A stretch of DNA of 64,000 nt from Furcasterigmium furcatum (taxonomy: Eukaryota > Ascomycota > Sordariomycetes > Glomerellales > Plectosphaerellaceae), in the NCBI GenBank assembly GCA_001599815.1, contig BCIA01000002.1:620001-684000 (forward strand), in the 5' to 3' direction. Numbering within the stretch: the stretch's first letter is position 1; every line of letters begins with the position of its first letter. Under the pieces are notes generated by a model. It was given only the letters and a program-made list of their open reading frames with translations, had not been told where the DNA came from and searched no databases. This document shows positions 40,397-52,242 of this stretch, piece after piece. A program made the position numbers and the translations under genes.

Positions 40397-43300
40397 TATG
40401 TTGAAGGATGAGATGAATGGTACAAGTGCGTCTTCTCTAACCGTCCTGTGTGCCGAGAACTGAATGGTGGGAAAGAAGTGGAAAGCATTAGAAAGCCCGG
40501 GGCCACGAGCTCATAAGTCCGCCCCAGCTCAAGCATGGAGTGCCGTGAGGCTGTCCCTCCTGGATCTTTGAGACGTTCTCGGTACGAGATACCTGCCCAG
40601 GCCGAAGAGTTAGACGCGGGCATCCATGTGACAACAAGTTTGAGATGGGTTGGACGACGCAAGGCAAGCTTGTTTGCGGGGTGCGAAGGGTATGTTGAAC
40701 AGACCTGATGTAGCTCATCGACAGGCAAGCGCCGCTCCGAAAATCTGTGAGAAGCACTTTCGGACGAGGCGACCTTTGACGTGGTTGCTTGTTGCCTCCT
40801 AAGTACAAGTGTTTGAGCCCGGCCTGGTGGGGGGTTACGCTGTACTCAAATACCTATCCCCTGGGCCCCCAGAGGGGGGGTGTAGACGGAGGCAGTGACG
40901 GCTGGGCGAGGGCTCAAGGGAAGGGCCTCTCATACGACGCAGGAAACGCGGAATTGACCAGCTTCTGGGGGCTTGGCCTGCACGACAAGAGCCTCAAGGT
41001 AGACAGAAGGGGTTCAAAGTCTCATGGGGCCCCCTCTCAGGAACAGACGAGCAGTACAGGGGATTGGGGGAACGAGCCAAGCAGAGACATATAGTAGGTA
41101 CCTCACAGCCAACGCACCATTCCTCTTCCTCCTCCGCAGTAGGCTCGGTGAGTCTTGCGAGCCAAGAGGCGGGTTAGTCTGGGGGGCACCAGCGGGTATG
41201 GTGGGAGAGCTCGTGGCCGACAACGGTGCGTGGATGCCGAGTGGTATCCAGGCCCCGGGGGGCATAGCAAGAGACAGACAGAGCGAATTCAGCCTGGATC
41301 CACATCCCACCTGGGGGCTTTTCCCACTGCCTATCGACAGGCAGGGCTGCCGGAGATGGTGGGATCGATAGGCCCGGGTGTGACGAAGGAGCGTGAGTGT
41401 AGTCCATGGTTGCAGAGGGAGGCAGTAGCAGTTCACCGAAGCAGGGTGGTTCGTTGATTGGTGGGCCTTGACATGCAGGCCCAGGATCAGTGACATGTGT
41501 CCCAAACGACCAAATGGGAAGCTTGATCGGACAAGCGGTCCCCTCCAGAATGGGCCCGGGGGAGCGAGTGATGGGACGGATCGTGGCTGGGTGTCGTGTG
41601 TTGCATCGTAGACTGCGCCAAGCGGATGGGTCTTGGTATGGGCAGAATCCCTGTCAGCCTGCGGACGCTAGGATGACGAGGAACAACTCCGTCTGCTGGC
41701 CGCCTGTACCAGTCCAAGGAGCCGGGTCCTCAGTTGTCCTGTCTACCGGCATGGAGAGATTGTGCGATTTCCCCTCTGCCACAGCAGAATGAGGCAATGA
41801 ACTGAGGTCAACTGTGGCGGAAGGCGGTTTCAGAGCAATCCCATACAGACACCGCCACGCAGGCCGAAAGTGTGCCCCGCAGATATCGAGACTTGCCTGC
41901 CTCCGGTGACTGAGAGAGCAGTGTGCATATATTGACCTGTGTTTTCTTCAGGCCATCTGATCAGTTGCTCCGATTTGTGGAGGCAAGTTTCGCTTGCGCC
42001 CGCATCCTAGTTCGAGCCGAAGTTCCTAGAGTGCTGTAAGTAGGTACCTTGGCGGAAGAAAGGAAGCGAGAAGCCAGCACAGTGGGTTTCTGCGAACAGC
42101 GACCGTCCAGCGCCATGGGTTTTGCGCCGAGGTTCATCCACGAGATACTGAGATCGATCAGAGGCGCGCCACAGACAGCAACGGGCAGCCGTCGGAACCC
42201 GTTATGCGTTATGCAGCGACAGTGAAGCTGGCAGGGGGGCAAACCGGCAACAAAGGTGAAGAAGAGGGGCATCGCGACCCATGTCGACAGACCCATCAGA
42301 CTCTGTTGCGCGGTGATGCACTTTTCCACCAAGGCCTCGGGGCCCGTCTCCCTCTGCTCAGGGCTGGGGGGTGCGCGCGCCTGATCCGGCTCAGCTGCCG
42401 CCTGTGTTTGCCCGTCCGGGTCGGCGGGTGTGCCTGGCGTGCTCGGCGCTTTTGCAAGCAGCAGCTTGGCCAACACCTGCAGAGGAACGTCCGGTGATTC
42501 GATCCGGGGAACTTGAAGCGGCCATGCAGGGGCCCAGGTCTGGGAGAAGATGACGAGAGAGAAGCAGAGAGAGTGAGTGAGGTGAACCGAGCAAACAAGC
42601 AGCCAGCTCTGAAGAATGGTTCATGGCGTCTGCCCCTCGGCCTCGCCTCTGCGCGCGAGTCTGCCGGGCGTATGCCGCCGGGTGAGATCCTGGTTTTCTG
42701 AGGTGGTTAAAATGTGCGCTGGACAGCCGGGCTTGCAGGCCATGCAGGGTGGTGGTCCGTTGGTACGGGGTCGTATGTAGCATGTTGATGGTTAAAGGCG
42801 GCCAAGGAGAAGAACAATGATGACGAAGCGGAGAGCCCTGGATGAGTTCCCCGGGTGCAGCCTGCCGATCAGACCTCTTGGTGGGCCTCTGTGGCACCTG
42901 CCTTGGGTGCTTGGTACCTTGCCTAGGTAGGCGGGTGTTATGTGATTGCACCTTCCAACCGTGAGGATCGTACCTACCTCACCTGCACGACACCCAATCC
43001 ACTCACAACAGTCCGCTTCGTCGGGGCATTCATCCGGTTGCCAATGCCTCCCTCACCGCCACAACGCGCAAACGTCCTCGCACTCCATCGTACTCATCGC
43101 CGCATCTCGGGTCGCACGCGCGCGCAGCAGATTCTCACCGAAGGGCTGCCCTGATCTTCGGTGACGTGCCGTCCAAGGGTGGTACGCCAGGCCAAGGTAG
43201 CCAGGGTGGTCGTTCCTCGTACTTCCCGTCTTCTGCTCCTCAACTCCTAACCCGTCCGTCGACTTGATGATTCCTCGTCTCACAGCCTCTCCGCCACGCC

Positions 43301-44201
43301 ACGCACGCCAAACTGACCGCCGGATGCCGTGTCTCAAGTCAGCCCAGCCTGTGATCGTCGTGGGAGCGAGATTCGTCGAGTGATAGGCTCATCGAGTGAG
43401 GCAAACCGGCGGCCATCGGTCTCGCTGGCTGAAAGCATTCAGAACGCCTGTGTGTGCTCGGCGGCTTCGGGCTTGGGTGTGGAAAGTGAAGCAAAGTGCC
43501 ATTTCTCTGTGCTCCTCCGAGGCTCCCTCGCAAAGTAGAGAAAGCTGTCTGGGCTTGACCGACACCAAATCCCACGACCGAGCGGGACGGCATTGAGCCT
43601 TATATCTACCTCGCCACGCTGTCTGGTGGCATCAGTCCTGCAAGTCAGGGGTCCATGGACGGTCTAGATACTACCTCACGCAGCCTCCGTGTCTTCCGTT
43701 GTTCGGAAATTGCACAGCCTGCCTCGACAGGCCGTCAGCCTCAGTCTTAGTTTCTATGGATATCAACTGCCCTGCCCTGGCCGGCGAGGCTGGCTGCAGC
43801 GGCGACACAATGGCCACGTTGCACTCGACACTGGATCTACTAACACGCATTTGGCCGGTCCTGTTATATGGTGGCATCGTTATCATTCAAGGGTACCTGG
43901 CTAACATCATCGCATGAGAAATTGCCAGGCACCGCTGAGCGACAAAATCGCAGTAGTAATACCTCAGCCTCGCAAAACATGTCTTGCCGTCAAAGACTCC
44001 CATATCCGGACAGGAACAGCATGTTCTGAGGCCAACGTACAAGCGAACAAACTCCGTGCCAACCTCTCCCGCCAGAGGCTGGCAACTCCTGATCCATTGA
44101 AGCAAGGCAGCAAAACGCCTGGGGAAAATCCCCAAACCGGAGACATCCTCTCGCTCTGTGGCCGAGCCGTTCCCGCGAACCAGTTCTTTCAGTGTGCATA
44201 C
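40397..44201. other. Longest gene-poor stretch
   Basis: 3.8 kb without a recognised gene, between the promoter side of the zinc-finger gene and the 3' end of not3. Open frames (41014-41505 and 41961-42476 minus, others plus) either lack an ATG or have no motif. A short frame at 43756-43917 with a hydrophobic end is discussed under findings. The regulatory region of the zinc-finger gene should be in its first 1 kb. Confidence 0.5.
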
Positions 44202-46283
44202 TCATACATCGTCCTCGAGGAACTTGTAGGCGAACTTGAAGTCAGCCTTGCGACGGTTCATCCTGCAACCCGCGTGTTAGCTTTGCGAGCCGGTCTAGAT
44301 GCTTGCGAATCACGGCGGTGGTGCTCACCAAGTAGACTCATAGTCAAAGAAGCGATATGTGCCTTGCTCGAACTCCTCCGTAATGTTCTTGGGCTCCTCG
44401 TGCCGTTGGAACCAAGTCTGGTACTGCTTGTGGAAGCGCCAGCTCTGGTCCTTGAGGGCCTTGGCAGCGAGGAACTGTTGAGGCGTGCCTTGCCTGTAGT
44501 AGAACACGTAAAAGAGCGTGTCGGGGTCGATCTTGGAATAGAGCTGGGGGTTGTCAAATATGGGCAGCGGATCCGAAGGGAAGCCCAGGTCAGTAGTGGC
44601 CGGCACCTTGACATCCGGGCGGTACCTCTGCGGTATGTCCATATCCGTGACGTCGGGAGCAGTCGTTTGACTGAGCTGCAGCATGCGCTGGGTCGTTGGG
44701 GAACTCGGGTCCGCGGGCTTCCTCCGAGTGATCTCATACGCTTCTACGAGATCCTGGAGAGCCTCGGGGAGATGATAGATGGAGTCCTCTTCCTCCTCCT
44801 CCTCCGCCTCCTCCTCCACCTCCACAGGCCTGGCGCCGTTGGCACGAGATCCTGTAACATGATCAGCATTATGCACCTCTAGTAATGCCGAAGATGACTT
44901 GCCCTGAGTGGTGCTGGACGGCTCCACCGCGGCAGCCGGCGCCTTCGTCGCAGGCCTGGACTTTTCCGGCTTGGAGGGAGCTGGGGTGGCTCGAGCACTT
45001 GATGGCAGTCCTTCCTGGGCGTAAGGCTTGAATTCGTTCTCCTTCACGGAGACAGGCTGCGCCGAGGTGATGGCGGGGGAGCTCGTTGCGCTCGTCCTGG
45101 ACTGAGACATGCTTATCGCGGTAGGGACCGGCGAAGCACCAGGAGGCGGTGGCAACGGCGAAATGCCAATCTTGTCGGCTGCGGCGGCCGCCGCCGCCGC
45201 AGAGGCGTACTTCAGACCCTCGGCAGGCCTGGCCGGGATGGAGGCGGGCTTCATAGCAGAGCTACTGGAGGTGCCATTGCTGAGACTGGGGGGAGTGTGC
45301 AATGTTGCCAGTGCCGGCAACGGAGATTTGACCTGCGCGCTGGTTTTCCTCGCCGTTGTTGCTGCGGCTTCCGCTGCCATCTGCTTCGCTTTCGTCGCGG
45401 GGGGCGGCACAGGTTTGGGCTCGGGCTCTGGCGCCGTCTCTTCGGCAAGGGAAGCGTTGTCCTGCGACGAACCCTTATCCTCTTGCGGTACCCCGTAGAC
45501 GCCCTCTTCCTCGTCGAGATTGAGATCATCGTACATGGTATCGTCCTCGATGAAGTCGGCGCTCGTGTTGTCGGTGACGTAGTACCTGATGCTCTCCTCC
45601 AAATCTGTCACGGCGTCGGTGTCGATGCCACCATTCTCCAGAGACCGTCGTATCAGCTCGAGCTTGCCCTGGTGCCACTTATGTCGTTCGATGACACGGT
45701 CGATCTCGGCGATGCGTTCTGCCTTTGCGGTTTGGGATTTCCCCTTCTTCATTGTGGCCTGGATCTGCTCGGATTCGGCTTCGAGGGTTTCGATCTGTTG
45801 CTCGAGCTCGTCAACCTGGTTGCCGAGGAAGTCGCCAGCTTCCGCTCTCGCTTGTTCGGCCGGGTCGAGCTTCGTAGAAGACGCCAGCCCTTCCTTTGAG
45901 TATGCCTTGGTCTTCATAGCCTTCTCAACAGCCTTAAATCGTTCCATTTGCTGCAAACGATGTCCAGGTCAGCAAGCATTTCCCGAGGCAGGGTGGGATC
46001 CAACGGGGGGCAGGGGAGAGAAACGAACTGTCTCGATGAGCTTTCGATGCTCGAGCAGAGGACCTTTGTCCTTGATGTCGTTGCTTGCAGCCCATGTCTT
46101 GATCTGGTCGCGCAGCCTCTGCAGCTTCTTGATCTCGCGCTTCAGGTTGTCTTCCAGCTTCTCCTTCTGGGACGCATTATTGGACTGCTCAATCTTGTCG
46201 TATATGGCCTCGAACTCCGTGACGCCTTCGGCCACCTTCTTGAAGCACTTGTCGACTTCTTGTGCCAGTTTTCTCGCCGCCAT
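44202..46283 (-). CDS. not3: CCR4-NOT complex subunit Not3/Not5
   Basis: Three exons on the minus strand: 46029-46283, 44329-45950 and 44202-44262, giving 645 residues. It is part of the cytoplasmic and nuclear deadenylase complex that shortens mRNA poly(A) tails and, in yeast Not5, senses slow codons in the ribosomal E site. The N-terminal coiled-coil domain (1 to about 235) starts MAARKLAQEVDKCFKKVAEG and contains REIKKLQRLRDQIKTW, HRKLIETQMERFK (crossing intron 1) and RHKWHQGKLELI. The middle is a long Ala/Pro/Ser-rich linker. The C-terminal NOT2/3/5 box (about 510-645) includes FYYRQGTPQQFLAAKALKDQ and FEQGTYRFFDYESTWMNRRK. The last exon was found by splicing at TG/GTGAGC and ends FKFAYKFLEDDV. 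Without it the protein would end at YESTW. Confidence 0.94.
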
Positions 46284-47041
46284 CGTTGCTGATCACGGCT
46301 CCCGGGAGCCGATTCTCTGGTTTCCGGGGAACAATTCTTGCCACCTCTGACGGGAGATGGACTTTGCGCGTGCTCGAACTGGGTGTATCGGTGTATCGCG
46401 TTCTCCTATGACCCGTGGGCGCGATGATGGGATCGGCGCACAAAATGATGCACCTCGGAAGTATTCTGTGTTGGATGGTGGGAATTCGCGTGATGTCGCG
46501 AGCGTAATTGGAGTTTGCTTTCTCGCAAGGCTGTTTGATCGCTCGGGTCGGAGGCGCCAGCTGGACATTATCCGATAAGGCGATAAGTAGGGATAACCGA
46601 ATCGGGTTAGTGGGGATCGAATGGAGGCACTCATCTGGCAACGGATGAGGCTGCTGTGCAAGCTCGAAGAGGTAGCTGAAGTTCTTCTTCCAGGTTGTGT
46701 CTATGAACAATTGCTGTCTTTGCTTGAAACTCCGTCTGAAGCCAGGAAACCCATCCGATGAAGCTGGTGTGAGAAATACCACGATATCTTGATGGCATAT
46801 AAGGAACATCCACGGGTAACAGGCCGGAGGCGTGCACGGACCAATCATTTCAGCATTCAGGTTTCTGTGACGAGCTATCAATTGGCAGCTCGGGTGTGTT
46901 TGTTCGACGATTCAAGCGCATACATAAAGGCAAGACTTGATTTAACCTTGATCGCGAATCCAAGTCAACACTTTCACGTTGGGACTTGAGTTACTTGGTT
47001 CAGCTTCAGAGATACAGTCATTACAGAGAAGGCGACACAGC
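46284..47041. other. Divergent promoter of not3 and the D-aminoacyl-tRNA deacylase gene
   Basis: 758 bp between two head-to-head genes with no recognised gene. The right half is A/T-richer. A GCATATAAGG word lies near 46795. No element is assigned with confidence. Confidence 0.5.
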
Positions 47042-47807
47042 ATGAAAGGTAGTCCGCCATCCATCTTCCTACTCGAATTTCTTACCTCGGTTCCAGGCTC
47101 ACGAGGTCGCAGCAATTCTTCAGAGAGTCCTGTCAGCCTCGGTGACAGTGGACAAGGAGGTTGTCTCATCAATTGGGAAAGGAGTCTTGGTGTTCGCCGC
47201 CGTCGCCCCTGGAGACACCGAAAAGGAGGCAGACTCCTTAGCATCCAAGGTGCTCAAGATGAAGCTTTGGGACGATGAGTCAGGAGGGAGGGTTTGTTTG
47301 CCCCTGCTGAGCCCCTGTTTGCCCACCCGTTTGCTAAAATGTTCCCTCGCAGTGGAAGAAGAACGTGCAAGACATTGAGGGTGAAGTCCTGTGTGGTGAG
47401 CATTGTCCTGGCATCATCTTGGGAAGCCTCTGTGGTTGCTGATTCACCTCCTCCAGTGTCGCAATTCACGCTACTAGCCAAGACAACGAAGGGAAGCAAA
47501 CCCGACTTTCACGGAGCCATGGGTGGCGAAGAGGCCAGCCGACTGTATCACTACTTCCTCAAGAGAGTGGAGGATGGCTACGTTGCAGACCGGGTCAAGA
47601 ATGGCAAGTTTCAAGCCATGATGGAGGTCGCATTGGTGAACGATGGGCCGGTATGTTCGATTGAAGAAGCTCGAGCCTCATCGGCCGAAACTTTTTGCTG
47701 ACAGACCCCAGGTAACACTGGAGCTTGCAACCGGACCCAAGAATACTCCTCCTCCTACTAGTAGTACAAGCTCGACGACGGCGAGTTCAAAGACCTCCGA
47801 GGTTTGA
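47042..47807 (+). CDS. dtd1: D-aminoacyl-tRNA deacylase (DTD)
   Basis: Five exons: 47042-47048, 47113-47291, 47353-47395, 47457-47650 and 47712-47807, giving 172 residues. It removes D-amino acids (and glycine mischarged on tRNA-Ala) from tRNA, acting as a homodimer in the cytosol. The first coding exon is 7 nt (ATGAAAG) and joins to give MKAILQRVLSASVTVD, the usual DTD start. Family motifs are VSQFTLL (the SQxT active-site strand, built across intron 3) and NDGPVTLEL (the Gly-cisPro motif, built across intron 4). GGEEASRLYHYFLKRV and GKFQAMMEVAL are also conserved. The last 20 residues are a Ser/Thr/Pro-rich extension absent from bacterial DTD. All joins keep frame, and intron 4 breaks between Pro and Val of the catalytic motif. 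Confidence 0.93.
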
Positions 47808-48202
47808 GATGATGACGGGAGGCGCACCTTAGAACCAGAACCAACCAACCCCTGTCTCATGTGGTCAGTGCTCCCTGCAGTGTTCCTGCCGCGGGGTTGC
47901 ATCTGCTGCTACTGCCCCAAGCTAGAAACTTCCAGAGGAAGGAGGACAAGCGACCCCACCCCAGAATAAAGCTGCTTCAATCACTTCTGCCCAGGCTGCC
48001 AAATACTCGACAACCTTTGAACCTCCCAGTGACTTGCTTGGAACCTGCTTAGGCGAGCGACTCAATCCGAATCTCGAGCTTGTTTTCCTGCGAAAGCGAC
48101 ATCCGAATTCAACCTCAACTTCTGCTGCCCCGAACCGCCAGCCTGAACTCAGCCGACGTCAGACCACATCTCTGCCCCTCCGTCCCAGTTTCAACCGCCA
48201 CC
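47808..48202. promoter_or_regulatory. Promoter of the cyclophilin-40 gene with heat-shock-like element
   Basis: 395 bp between tandem genes. At 47925-47937 the sequence GAAACTTCCAGAG is a near-match to the heat-shock element GAAnnTTCnnGAA, about 265 bp upstream of the ATG. Cyp40 genes are Hsf1 targets in yeast, which makes this plausible. The leader from about 48060 is A/C-rich. Confidence 0.4.
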
Positions 48203-49421
48203 ATGTCTGCCGACGCGCCCACCGAGAACAAGAGCGCCCGCAGCCGGGTCTTCTTCGACATCACCGTCGGAAACAAGGCCGTTGGCCGCGTATCCATGGA
48301 GCTGTACGATGACCTCGTCCCAAAGACTGCCGAGAACTTCCGCGCCCTGTGCACCGGCGAGAAGGGCATCGGCAAGTCCGGCAAGCCTCTGCACTACAAG
48401 GGCTCCATCTTCCATCGCGTGATCAAGCAGTTCATGATCCAGGGTGGTGACTTCACCGAGGGCAATGGCACGGGCGGCGAGTCGATCTACGGTTCCAAGT
48501 TCGACGACGAGGCCTTCCCCAAGAAGCACGAGAAGCCTTTCCTCCTGTCCATGGCCAACGCCGGCCCCAGTGAGTCCTCCTTGTTCTGCCCCTTTCTTGC
48601 CATTGTTTCCTCGTGCTGACTTGACTTGTCCAGACACCAACGGGTCGCAATTCTTCATCACCACGGTCCCCACGCCGCATCTTGACGATAAGCACGTCGT
48701 CTTCGGCGAAGTTCTGAACGGCAAGTCTGTTGTTCGCCAGATCGAGAACCTGGCCACCCAGTCCGGCGACAAGCCCGTCAAGGATGCCATCATTGCCGAC
48801 TGCGGCGTGCTCGAGGGAGATGCCGCTCTCGCTGCCGACGTCAAGGCTCCCGATGCCATGGGCGATGCGTACGAAGACTACCCTGAAGACTGCGCTTCTC
48901 CTCCCGGCGTCAAGGAGGTGCTCGAGATCGCCACTGCCTGCAAAGACTTTGGTAACCGCGCTTTCAAGGCCGGCGACGCCTCTATCGGCCTCGAGAAATA
49001 CCAGAAGGCCCTGCGGTACCTCAACGAGGAGCCTGACCTCGACAGCCTCCCGGATGCCGAGAAGGCGATCCTTCAGGGCGAGCTCAATGCCCTGCGATTC
49101 AGCCTGAACAACAACTCGGCGCTTCTCAACATCAAGCTGGAGGCTTGGGATGATGCGGCTCACTCTGCCGAGGGCGCGCTTGCCGTTGCCGACAAGGAAG
49201 GCAGCAACATCAAGGATGCGGACCGTGCCAAGGCTCTGTATCGTCGTGGATTCGCCAGCGTGCGTCTCAAGGACGAAGAGAGCGCAGTCAAGGACCTCGA
49301 GGCCGCGCACAAGCTCGCCCCCTCGGATGCTGCCATCATCAACGAGCTCAACTCTGTCAAGCAGAAGGCTACGGCTCGCGCAGCCAAGGAGAAGGCGGCT
49401 TACAAGAAGTTCTTCTCGTGA
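48203..49421 (+). CDS. Cyclophilin-40-type peptidyl-prolyl isomerase (Cpr6/Cyp40)
   Basis: Two exons, 48203-48569 and 48634-49421, giving 384 residues. It is an Hsp90 co-chaperone: an N-terminal cyclophilin domain (about 15-185) and C-terminal TPR repeats (about 225-370). The PPIase core shows FHRVIKQFMIQGGDFTEGNG (catalytic Arg, Phe and Gln), [20 protein letters not shown] (across the 64-nt intron) and PTPHLDDKHVVFGEV. The last has His where cyclophilin A has the cyclosporin-binding Trp, as is typical of Cyp40. TPR helices are seen as FGNRAFKAGDASIGLEKYQK, NNNSALLNIKLEAWDDA and KALYRRGFASVRLKDEESAV. The first of these and the Asn/Lys/Arg positions form the clamp for the MEEVD tail of Hsp90. 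The ending KEKAAYKKFFS is the usual family end. Confidence 0.94.
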
Positions 49422-50784
49422 GGCCGGGGAGACATGACCACGGAATGAAGCGAAGCAGCAGGCTTGCGAAGACAGGGAGGATAGGCGTTCGTACTGGCGG
49501 ATATCCGTACTTTTTTTCGGCGGGCATGATTCACGATCAACGGCATGAGCGGGCTGGAGCGCAGGAGGGAGGGGGCTATGCAGCGGTGAAAAAAGATCCC
49601 TAGCATCAAGCGCCACAAGTCCCAGATACCCCCATCTAACCTCCCGGAGACAAAAGACCTCATCACACAAATCTCTTCTCTTCCCAGCCCGGTGCGTTCT
49701 CATGCCGTAATGGCTTGGCCCCAAGGTGGCCTTGTGACACACCGGGCACCTGCGAACCCGCCCTGCCCCGTTGCGAAACGGACTCATGATCCACATCTTG
49801 ATCTTATCTGATCGATCTAATATCCGATGCGACCGGGGTGAAGCCATCTTGAATAATGGAAACCCTCTGCCCAGCAGCGGGGGCTCCCAACAAACCGCTG
49901 AAATTGCTGGTTTCTACCGTCAGGCCAGGTCGGGTCTGCCCTCCGATACCTCCGATGTGTGGCCCACGGGCCCGGCTCGGCCTTGGCGAGCTGCAAGCCA
50001 GGCACGAGTGCTGAAAGAATCTGACAAGAGGTGAAGCCTCAATCGATTGAACAGGTCTCAAAGTAAGGTTAGAAATCGAGACAGCTCTGTTTCAGCCGAA
50101 TAATTTCCCATTTCCGTCCAAGTCAATCCTCCTTCCGTCAAACAGGGACTGTCCGTACCTGGTACCTGTGTATGCGTTCCTCCCCCGGCCCGGTGTGAAA
50201 GCAGCAGCGGTGGGCGGGCACGGCGACGACCCGACCCCACCTGCCAACTCCGGGCTGCGAAACGACACTACCGATGCGGGGACGCGCAGCGCTGGTGGCG
50301 CATCTGGGGCCAGTGACCGATAGCGATAGCTTGCCCGAACGGGAGCGTTATGTCACCATCCCGGGTAGGCCAGGCGTGCTCTGGAGGGGGAGTCTCGTGT
50401 CTGCGAACCGGTTCTCCTTTCTAGTTATACCGAGATGCTGGCTCTTCATCGTTCTCTCATGCTCCCCCTTTTTGTCTGTAGGCTGAGGTCGTGAACTGCT
50501 TCTTCGAATCGAACGCGAGCGGCACCCTGTCGACATCCATCCTGATCCGAACCGAGACAAGACGAGACGAGTCACCCCCCGGATCCCCCGTCGCTGACCT
50601 CCGATTCCTCCCAACTGCCCAATCCTCCGCCCAGATTGGCCTATTAAACAGCCTCTGCCATGGACTCGGGAGCGGTGATCACTTCCCATTGATTCTTGTC
50701 GTCCCCCATCTTCCCTCTTGCCCTGTCGATCCCGGCCATCTGGTGCCGCGCCCCGACCTTATCTGGTACCAGACACCCGCCGCA
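49422..50784. other. Intergenic, promoter of the Cys-rich orphan
   Basis: 1.4 kb without a recognised gene. The left part includes the cyclophilin 3' UTR, with a T-run near 49511. From about 50490 an open frame runs in phase into the next gene, but it is leader-like, with no motif until the ATG at 50785. A CTTATCTGATC word (GATA-factor type) lies near 49803. Confidence 0.45.
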
Positions 50785-52242
50785 ATGGTTGTCATTGTCG
50801 ACTTTGACGACGAGGAGCTGGACCGCTTCCACGGCCACGAAGCTCGGCATATTCTAGACCTGAAGGCGCCCATACCGAACCGCATCAGCGATGCGCCGCC
50901 GTACCAGCCCGCCGCCGAGAGGCGCGTTTTCAGAAGCGTCGTGACTGAAGCATTCGCCCAGTACCCGTAGGCGGCCTCCTTTCCACTACCCTCCCTACGT
51001 CTAGTTATGAGTGTCTAACAGCCTGGATGACGTAGCATCATCGAGTCCCTCGTGCGTCACATCGACCTCAACACCCTCGACAGCCTCGCCCGGACGTCAT
51101 TCCTGATCCACGACGGTCTGATAAGCTATCGGTCCAGTCTGCTGAAAGCCACGCTCCACTGCGTCAACAATGACGAGCCGGTAGACCCCGAGTCGACCCT
51201 GCGGTACCGCGCCCGGGCCGGGAATCACTACTTCGACTGGGAGCCCTCGGTCCTCCGCAGCTCTCACAGCTACCTCCCGTATAATGGCAAGAGTGGCGAG
51301 TGCGCCAGGGACCTGGTCACCGAGTGTCGTAGATGCGGGGTTGCAGTATGCCGGGTACGCCTCCCCCAGCCATGTGGGCTGCCACGCCGAATGATAGCAG
51401 GTACATGATGAACGTGGGAACTGACTTTGACGCGGCAGAACTGCACCATCAAGCAGCCCGGAAGCCCTGCTCTGCTTGACCGCCACCGCCGACTCTGCAT
51501 CACGTGCCAGGATGCACCCCTCGAGTCTCTCCTCGACGCCGTTGTCGAGCCTGGGACGCCATTCGAGTCCGATGACATCCAGCGAGAGCTGTGTCAGTGT
51601 GACCAGAAGCCGGGTGTCTGGCTCTGCCAGCCATGTGGACGTGGCATCCGGGCATCAGACTCTGATTACACGCGGTATGTATCCACTGCTTGGCTCGCCA
51701 TCTTCTGGATCCTATGCTAATCCAACCCCAGCATCTGGCGCTGGCGGAACCAGTATGGCGAAGTCCTGGGAGGCCTTGGCACCGGCATCGGCGATGGTGA
51801 CCGCGGCGTCATCTGTGGTCGCGAGGAAGCATGTCTCGCCGCCAAAGACCGCGAGCAGGAGATTGACTGCGATGCCGAGGACGCCCGGGAACCCGTGCTC
51901 ACGCCTGGTCATTCCGACGGCTACGCCTCGTCGTCAGAATCTCCTAGGCCGTCCTTGAATCGGACGAGCAGCAGCAGCCAGCACACCGGGGACAATCGAA
52001 CCCCCTCCCCCCTGCAGCTCGGTCCGGGCTATGAAAGGCACGAGATCGAGGGCATCGGCGGCGTGGTGAAGAAGAAGCTCGTCCGCATGGTCCGCGTCGG
52101 CGCCTGCGTTCCCGAGTGGGAGGATGAGAAGACGCGGAGCAGCATTATGAAGAAGGAGCGCCACCATCAGGTCCGGAGTTTCTGTGGATGGTGTTATAGG
52201 GTCATCCCGGGGGCCGCGGACAAAGCCGCCGGCCAGAAGTGA
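50785..52242 (+). CDS. Uncharacterised F-box-like protein with several CxxC pairs
   Basis: Rebuilt with four exons: 50785-50966, 51036-51354, 51439-51674 and 51732-52242, giving 415 residues. The start MVVIVDFDDEELDRFHGHEA is in good context (GCAATGG). After a joining point inside YPIIESLV comes HIDLNTLDSLARTSFLIHDG then RSSLLKATLHCVN, which looks like an F-box-type helix bundle. Cysteine pairs suited to bind zinc follow: ECRRCGVAVCRNC, RLCITCQDA, QCDQKPGVWLCQPCG, and a late FCGWCYRVIPG. A basic segment VVKKKLVRMVRVG precedes the last pair. The Ser-rich stretch SSSESPRPSLNRTSSSSQ is disordered. I do not recognise a named family; a substrate receptor or zinc-structural protein is only a guess. 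All splice joins are in frame. Confidence 0.8.

Noticed and set aside
41961..42476. 171-codon minus-strand frame in the 3.8-kb gap
   Set aside because: It starts at GTG, not ATG, and has no family motif, no splice support and an irregular composition.
43914..44882. 322-codon plus-strand frame
   Set aside because: It overlaps the last exons of not3 on the other strand, whose NOT-box motifs are clear; the plus frame has none.
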